Positions 60,753 through 64,000 of a DNA stretch of 64,000 nt are shown in pieces. Both the position numbers and the translations under genes were made by a program. Under the pieces are notes generated by a model, which saw only the letters and a list, made by a program, of their open reading frames with translations, made no database searches and was not told where the DNA came from. Source of the DNA: Desulfobacterales bacterium (GTDB lineage: Bacteria; Desulfobacterota; Desulfobacteria; Desulfobacterales; Desulfosalsimonadaceae). Positions within the stretch are counted from its first letter, which is position 1, and every line of letters begins with the position of its first letter. The DNA lies in assembly GCA_034520365.1 (NCBI GenBank), contig JAXHNP010000004.1, positions 1 to 64,000 on the forward strand, written 5' to 3'.

Positions 60753-61748
60753 CTAAATCCGGATTTCTTCTCCCGCCTTAAGATCCACGTAGCGCTCGCC
60801 GAAGGCCTGCCGGAATTGATCGATGGTCCAGTCTGAACTGTCATGGGGCGAAAGGGAGACCAGCGCCGGGGATACGCGCTGGATCGCGGAGATGGCGCTT
60901 CTGACATCCGCCTCGCAAATGCCTTTCCACGGGGGTTTATCTGAGCCCATAATGCGCTGGATGTTTATCGGCCCGAGTTTGATCCGGCCGCCGTGCACGG
61001 GGTAATGGAGCCCGCCGATAACGGCATAAATCGGCTCAGTGAACAGGGCCTGGGCCCTGTCAATAATTCGCTCAATGGTTTGATGGCCGCATCCGATGAT
61101 GAGCACAATCCCCTTGCCGGCCATATTGACGGCAAGCGCATGCTCCGGGGTGTAGCCCATTAAAAACAGAAACCGGGGAATCGGGCCGATACTTGCGATG
61201 CCCGGCTTCAATACGGTCGGTTCGCTGACCACATGGGGGATGGGCTTGGGATTTCGTTCCGAGGGGGTTAAGGCCACCGGCGTGTAAGCCGGAATCTCCG
61301 GTACATCCACCGCAGATCGGGAAAAACTGAAGGTCTTCTGTTTCTGATCCGCCATGCCGCCCAAATGATCCAGATGGGCATGGCTGATAAAAATCATGTC
61401 CAGGTCCTGCGGCGACACCCCGAGTGCTTCCATATTGTGCATAAGCGGCGAGGGGGCCTCTTTTTTGGCGTTAAACCCCACATCCAGAAGAATTTTTGTG
61501 TCATCCGCAGAAATCAGATAGGACACGCCGGCCTCTGTTTTAAGATCCGGCCGGGCGGCATAAAAATCGACCAGCGGGAGGATCGAGAGTGTTTCAATAC
61601 TGCCGAACGGCGTTAGCTCATGGAGCTTTGCCGATGCGATTTCCTGGTCGACGCGTTCTCTGCCGGATTTTAGCTGAAGGGTTTTGGCCGCAATAAAGGC
61701 GGCGATTAAAAGGATCAGGCCGATGAGTATATAGAACAGAATAAGCAT
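60753..61748 (-). CDS. MBL-fold metallo-hydrolase, membrane-anchored
   Basis: 331 residues from ATG 61748. An N-terminal helix (LILFYILIGLILLIAAFIAA) precedes a metallo-beta-lactamase-like domain: SHAHLDHLGG is the HxHxDH metal site, and GCGHQTIERI and GGLHYPVHGG supply further His ligands. It could belong to the group close to the 7,8-dihydropterin-6-methyl-4-(beta-D-ribofuranosyl)-aminobenzene-5-phosphate synthase-like MBLs, which often accompany NifX/ParA clusters. It is last in the minus-strand run from 64 kb and is separated from the NifX gene by a hairpin. Confidence 0.82.
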   Translation of the reverse strand: MLILFYILIGLILLIAAFIAAKTLQLKSGRERVDQEIASAKLHELTPFGSIETLSILPLVDFYAARPDLKTEAGVSYLISADDTKILLDVGFNAKKEAPSPLMHNMEALGVSPQDLDMIFISHAHLDHLGGMADQKQKTFSFSRSAVDVPEIPAYTPVALTPSERNPKPIPHVVSEPTVLKPGIASIGPIPRFLFLMGYTPEHALAVNMAGKGIVLIIGCGHQTIERIIDRAQALFTEPIYAVIGGLHYPVHGGRIKLGPINIQRIMGSDKPPWKGICEADVRSAISAIQRVSPALVSLSPHDSSDWTIDQFRQAFGERYVDLKAGEEIRI

Positions 61749-61769
61749 AGGGATTCCACCGGAGTAAAG

Positions 61770-61796
61770 AGCGGGCACACCTGAGGTGCGCCCGCT
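61770..61796. terminator. Hairpin between nifX-like and MBL genes
   Basis: AGCGGGC (61770-61776) pairs with GCCCGCT (61790-61796), and CACCT with AGGTG inside, with one A/C mismatch. On the minus strand TCTTTA follows, a weak U-tract. It may reduce read-through from the NifX-like genes into the MBL gene. Confidence 0.5.
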
Positions 61797-61815
61797 TTGA
61801 TTTGAAGCTCAAGGG

Positions 61816-62148
61816 CTAGTGGTCACATACGTTATCCCCGGTTTGCAGGCTGTTTGCCATATACTGGGAGACGAGCTCTTCCGGCGAAAGCGCCGGCGCA
61901 CCGGTCAGCACCTTAATGCCGTGCTGGGCGAACAGCTGCAGGGCCCGTCCGCCCATCCCGCCGGCAAGCACCACATCGACGTTTTGATCATTCAGCCATT
62001 TCGGCAGGACACCGGGTTCATGCGGCGGCGGCTCAAGGATTTGCTTATTTTTGATCTCCGAGTCATTGACCTCGATAATCGCAAACTCTTTGGAATGTCC
62101 GAAATGCATGGCCAGTTTGCCCTCGGCAAGGGGTATGGCGATTTTCAT
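61816..62148 (-). CDS. NifX-like (dinitrogenase Fe-Mo cofactor family) protein
   Basis: 110 residues from ATG 62148, with AGGAGG upstream. MKIAIPLAEGKLAMHFGHSKEFAIIEV and DVVLAGGMGGRALQLFAQHGIKVLTG belong to the NifX/NafY/VnfX cofactor-binding fold. The C-terminus is a short SQYMANS... tail. In Desulfovibrio such proteins (orange protein, ORP) bind a mixed Mo-Cu sulfide cluster. It lies 22 bases after a second NifX-like gene. No nif genes are present, so nitrogenase is not implied. Confidence 0.85.
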   Translation of the reverse strand: MKIAIPLAEGKLAMHFGHSKEFAIIEVNDSEIKNKQILEPPPHEPGVLPKWLNDQNVDVVLAGGMGGRALQLFAQHGIKVLTGAPALSPEELVSQYMANSLQTGDNVCDH

Positions 62149-62170
62149 TGTTTTTTTCCTCCTTATGATT

Positions 62171-62536
62171 TTACATCCAATGTCCATTAACATTGGGCGT
62201 TTTGGCGTAGCTGCCGAATTCATCGTTTTTAAACTGTTTTACCACTTCTTCCACCGTGCCGCTGACATTGACGACGACTTTGACACCCGCCGCTTCGAGC
62301 ACTTTGAAAGCCTTGGGCCCGCAGTTGCCGGTCAGTACCACATCTACCTTGTTTTCAACAACGGTTTTGCCGGCCTGAATCCCGGCGCCCTGCGGCAGGC
62401 TCATATTCTGGGTGTTCTCCACCGCCTTGTATTCCATCGAATCCGGGTCCACAATAATAAAATTGGCGGCCCGGCCGAATCGGGGGTCCACATCAGCGCT
62501 TAAATCTTTACCATTTGATGTCACAGCGATTTTCAT
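62171..62536 (-). CDS. NifX-like protein, second copy
   Basis: 121 residues. MKIAVTSNGKDLSADVDPRFGRAANFIIVD and DVVLTGNCGPKAFKVLEAAGVKVVV match the NifB/NifX C-terminal fold, with the FGR and GNCGPKA positions typical of MTH1175/ORP-like proteins. It binds an Fe-Mo- or Mo-Cu-type cluster in relatives. Good AAGGAGG ribosome site. Confidence 0.87.
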   Translation of the reverse strand: MKIAVTSNGKDLSADVDPRFGRAANFIIVDPDSMEYKAVENTQNMSLPQGAGIQAGKTVVENKVDVVLTGNCGPKAFKVLEAAGVKVVVNVSGTVEEVVKQFKNDEFGSYAKTPNVNGHWM

Positions 62537-62572
62537 CGGGTATGCTTTAACCTCCTTAATATTTTCATGGGA

Positions 62573-62683
62573 TTATTTGGAAAAATCCATGGTCAGCTTG
62601 CTAAATTGATCATCTGTCAGGGGTTTGCCGAACGCCGCAAACTGGATTTTGGGGTCATCGTCATTTCTTTGGGAAAACGACAT
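62573..62683 (-). CDS. Small 36-residue protein overlapping the ParA stop
   Basis: ATG 62683 (GGGAGAGG upstream) opens a 36-codon frame overlapping the end of the ParA gene by 23 bases and reading MSFSQRNDDDPKIQFAAFG, KPLTDDQFSKLTMDFSK. The amino-acid composition and the tight overlap suggest a real gene. No family is recognised. Confidence 0.5.
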   Translation of the reverse strand: MSFSQRNDDDPKIQFAAFGKPLTDDQFSKLTMDFSK

Positions 62684-63530
62684 CAGAGACCTCTCCCCAT
62701 ATGGATTTAACCGCCCGGGCCGCGGCGCCGTCCGAATATTCCACCAGGGCCTTCTGCTCGACCATGGCTTTGGTCATATCCTGATCATAGGGGATGGCAC
62801 CGACAAATACAATATTATGGGTTTTGGCGTAGGCCTGCATTTTTTCACTGATCCCGGGGTTTAAATCGTATTTGTTGATGCAGAGCATGGTCGGCACGTT
62901 CAGGAATTCCGACAGCTGGTGGACACGTTCCATATCATGGGTGCCGGAGAGCGTGGGTTCGGTGATGATCAGAACACCGTTGGAGTTGGCTACTGAGGCG
63001 ATCACCGGGCAGCCGATCCCCGGCGGGCCGTCAACAATAATTTTATCCAGGCCCCGCTCTTTTGCCATTTCCCTGGCCTTCTGGCGCAGAAGGGAGACCA
63101 GCAGGCCGGAGTTTTCCTCGGCAATCCCCAGTTTGGCATGGATCATGGGGCCGTGCCGGGTATCTGAGATGTACCATTTGCCGCAGGTCCGCTGCGGAAA
63201 TTCAATGGCATCCACCGGACAGAAGTGAACGCATACCCTGCAGCCCTCACAGTCGATTTTATCAATGACGTAGTCTTCGCTGATGGCGCCGTACTGGCAG
63301 CGTTCCCGGCATTCCCCGCATTCCGTGCACAGATCCTTTCTGATGACGGCATAATGGCCGCCTTTGAAATCCTCTTCATGCTTGACCGAGGGGGTTAGTA
63401 TGAGATGCATGTCCGCGGCATCCACGTCCGCATCCACCATCACTTTGTTTTCCGCCAGCGCGGCAAATGAGGCCGTCAGGCTCGTCTTGCCGGTTCCGCC
63501 TTTTCCGCTGATAATCGTTAACTCTTTCAT
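62661..63530 (-). CDS. MinD/ParA-type ATPase with ferredoxin insert
   Basis: 289 residues from ATG 63530 (a TTG three codons earlier is possible). A deviant Walker A, SGKGGTGKTSL, starts the protein; near residues 70-110 two CxxCxxCxxxC sets (CTECGECRERC and CEGCRVCVHFC) bind two [4Fe-4S] clusters; DGPPGIGCPV is the switch II region. In Desulfovibrio the orange-protein cluster encodes the same kind of Fe-S ATPase (ORP3/ORP4 type). It might use ATP to load or move a metal cluster. Confidence 0.87.
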   Translation of the reverse strand: MKELTIISGKGGTGKTSLTASFAALAENKVMVDADVDAADMHLILTPSVKHEEDFKGGHYAVIRKDLCTECGECRERCQYGAISEDYVIDKIDCEGCRVCVHFCPVDAIEFPQRTCGKWYISDTRHGPMIHAKLGIAEENSGLLVSLLRQKAREMAKERGLDKIIVDGPPGIGCPVIASVANSNGVLIITEPTLSGTHDMERVHQLSEFLNVPTMLCINKYDLNPGISEKMQAYAKTHNIVFVGAIPYDQDMTKAMVEQKALVEYSDGAAARAVKSIWGEVSDVVFPKK

Positions 63531-63571
63531 ATCTATCAAAAATCTCTTTTATTTGAAAATTCCAATATCAA

Positions 63572-64000
63572 TTATTCTGCTTCAATGATCCGCTCCCGCA
63601 CATTTTGATAAAGCGCCTGGAATTTTTCCTTCATCTCCGGCAGGGCCTCAACCATTAAAATGCCGTTTGAGTAAGCCTCAGCGATTTCCCGCTTATCCGG
63701 GATTTCCATCAGAATGGGGATGTTTTCCGCTGCCGCATATTCAGCCGTGCGGCCATCGCCCACATCTGAGCGGTTAATGACGATGCCGAAGGGAATTTTC
63801 ATCAACCGGGCGGTTTCAACAGCCAGCTTCAGATCGTTTAGCCCGAATGGCGTGGGCTCGGTAACCAGAAGCAGATAATCCGCCGCCTTGATGGCCGCAA
63901 TCACCGGGCAGGAAGTGCCGGGCGGGGCGTCAATGATATTTAACGCCTCAGGGCTGATCTGTTCCTTGACCCGTTCGATCAGCGGCGGAGACATGGCCTC
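63572..64000 (-). CDS. MinD/ParA-type ATPase, C-terminal part
   Basis: The frame extends beyond the window end; 142 residues of the C-terminus are visible. IDAPPGTSCPVIAAIKAADYLLLVTEPTPFGLNDLKLAVETA is the switch II and nucleotide-binding region of the same ATPase family as the preceding gene. A ferredoxin insert would lie outside the window. 41 bases separate it from the next gene on the same strand, so the two ATPases are co-transcribed. Confidence 0.85.
   Translation of the reverse strand, partial: EAMSPPLIERVKEQISPEALNIIDAPPGTSCPVIAAIKAADYLLLVTEPTPFGLNDLKLAVETARLMKIPFGIVINRSDVGDGRTAEYAAAENIPILMEIPDKREIAEAYSNGILMVEALPEMKEKFQALYQNVRERIIEAE

Noticed and set aside
61816-62536. NifX-like genes as part of a nitrogenase cluster
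   Set aside because: No nifH, nifD, nifK, nifE or nifN gene is present, and the ATPase partners point to an orange-protein-type system instead.

Overview
The window reads as chromosomal DNA of an anaerobic member of the Desulfobacterota, probably a Desulfobacteria-type sulfate reducer or relative. This is an inference from gene content, not from a marker gene. The clues are two 2-hydroxyacyl-CoA dehydratase/benzoyl-CoA-reductase-like proteins, a ferredoxin-type 2-oxoacid oxidoreductase, an orange-protein-like NifX/ParA cluster, a GAK-type CofD-like protein, small palindromic interspersed repeats and likely use of selenocysteine. Most genes are GC-rich and tightly packed. The 24.2-29.2 kb stretch is visibly more AT-rich and looks acquired.

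Layout. 0-2 kb: the end of a sufE gene, a membrane-anchored cytochrome c and a lipoprotein. 2.0-4.5 kb: an arsenosugar-type operon (arsM, a CMD peroxidase-like protein, the radical SAM protein arsS). ArsS appears to read through a UGA as selenocysteine, with a bSECIS-like hairpin 20 nt downstream. 4.6-9.4 kb: DUF3047 protein, GH63-type glucosidase, patatin, and a 5'-truncated DUF3179 gene whose in-frame UGA falls on the conserved Cys and is followed by a hairpin of the same geometry. 9.5-24.2 kb: an almost complete oxidative TCA cycle: lipA-sucA-sucB-lpd, then gltA and fumC on the opposite strand, then acnA-sdhA-sdhB. No isocitrate or malate dehydrogenase, succinyl-CoA synthetase or SDH membrane anchor is seen here.

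24.2-29.2 kb: an accessory islet with three toxin-antitoxin pairs (RelE/Phd, CopG/RelE, MazE/MazF), small orphan proteins, a MITE-like element and an MscS channel. 29.5-33.1 kb: a BtrH-type protein coupled to a fused gamma-alpha plus beta 2-oxoacid:acceptor oxidoreductase. 33.1-41 kb: RNA-binding and cold-shock proteins, an exonuclease, a HAD hydrolase, MaoC hydratase, TypA, Usp and a lytic transglycosylase, separated by several repeat elements. 41-44.3 kb: an operon of HMG-CoA-lyase-like protein, a Cys-rich small protein and a long protein with an acyl-ACP-reductase-like C-terminal half that lacks the catalytic Cys.

44.5-60.7 kb: alpha/beta hydrolase, CofD-like protein, nitroreductase, thioesterase, a two-gene RND exporter, a large AsmA-like protein, a SagB-type dehydrogenase and the two dehydratase-like proteins. 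60.7-64 kb: an MBL-fold protein, two NifX-like proteins, a 36-residue protein and two MinD/ParA-type ATPases (one with a ferredoxin insert), resembling the orange-protein (ORP) system of Desulfovibrio. No rRNA, tRNA, CRISPR array, integrase or prophage gene was seen.
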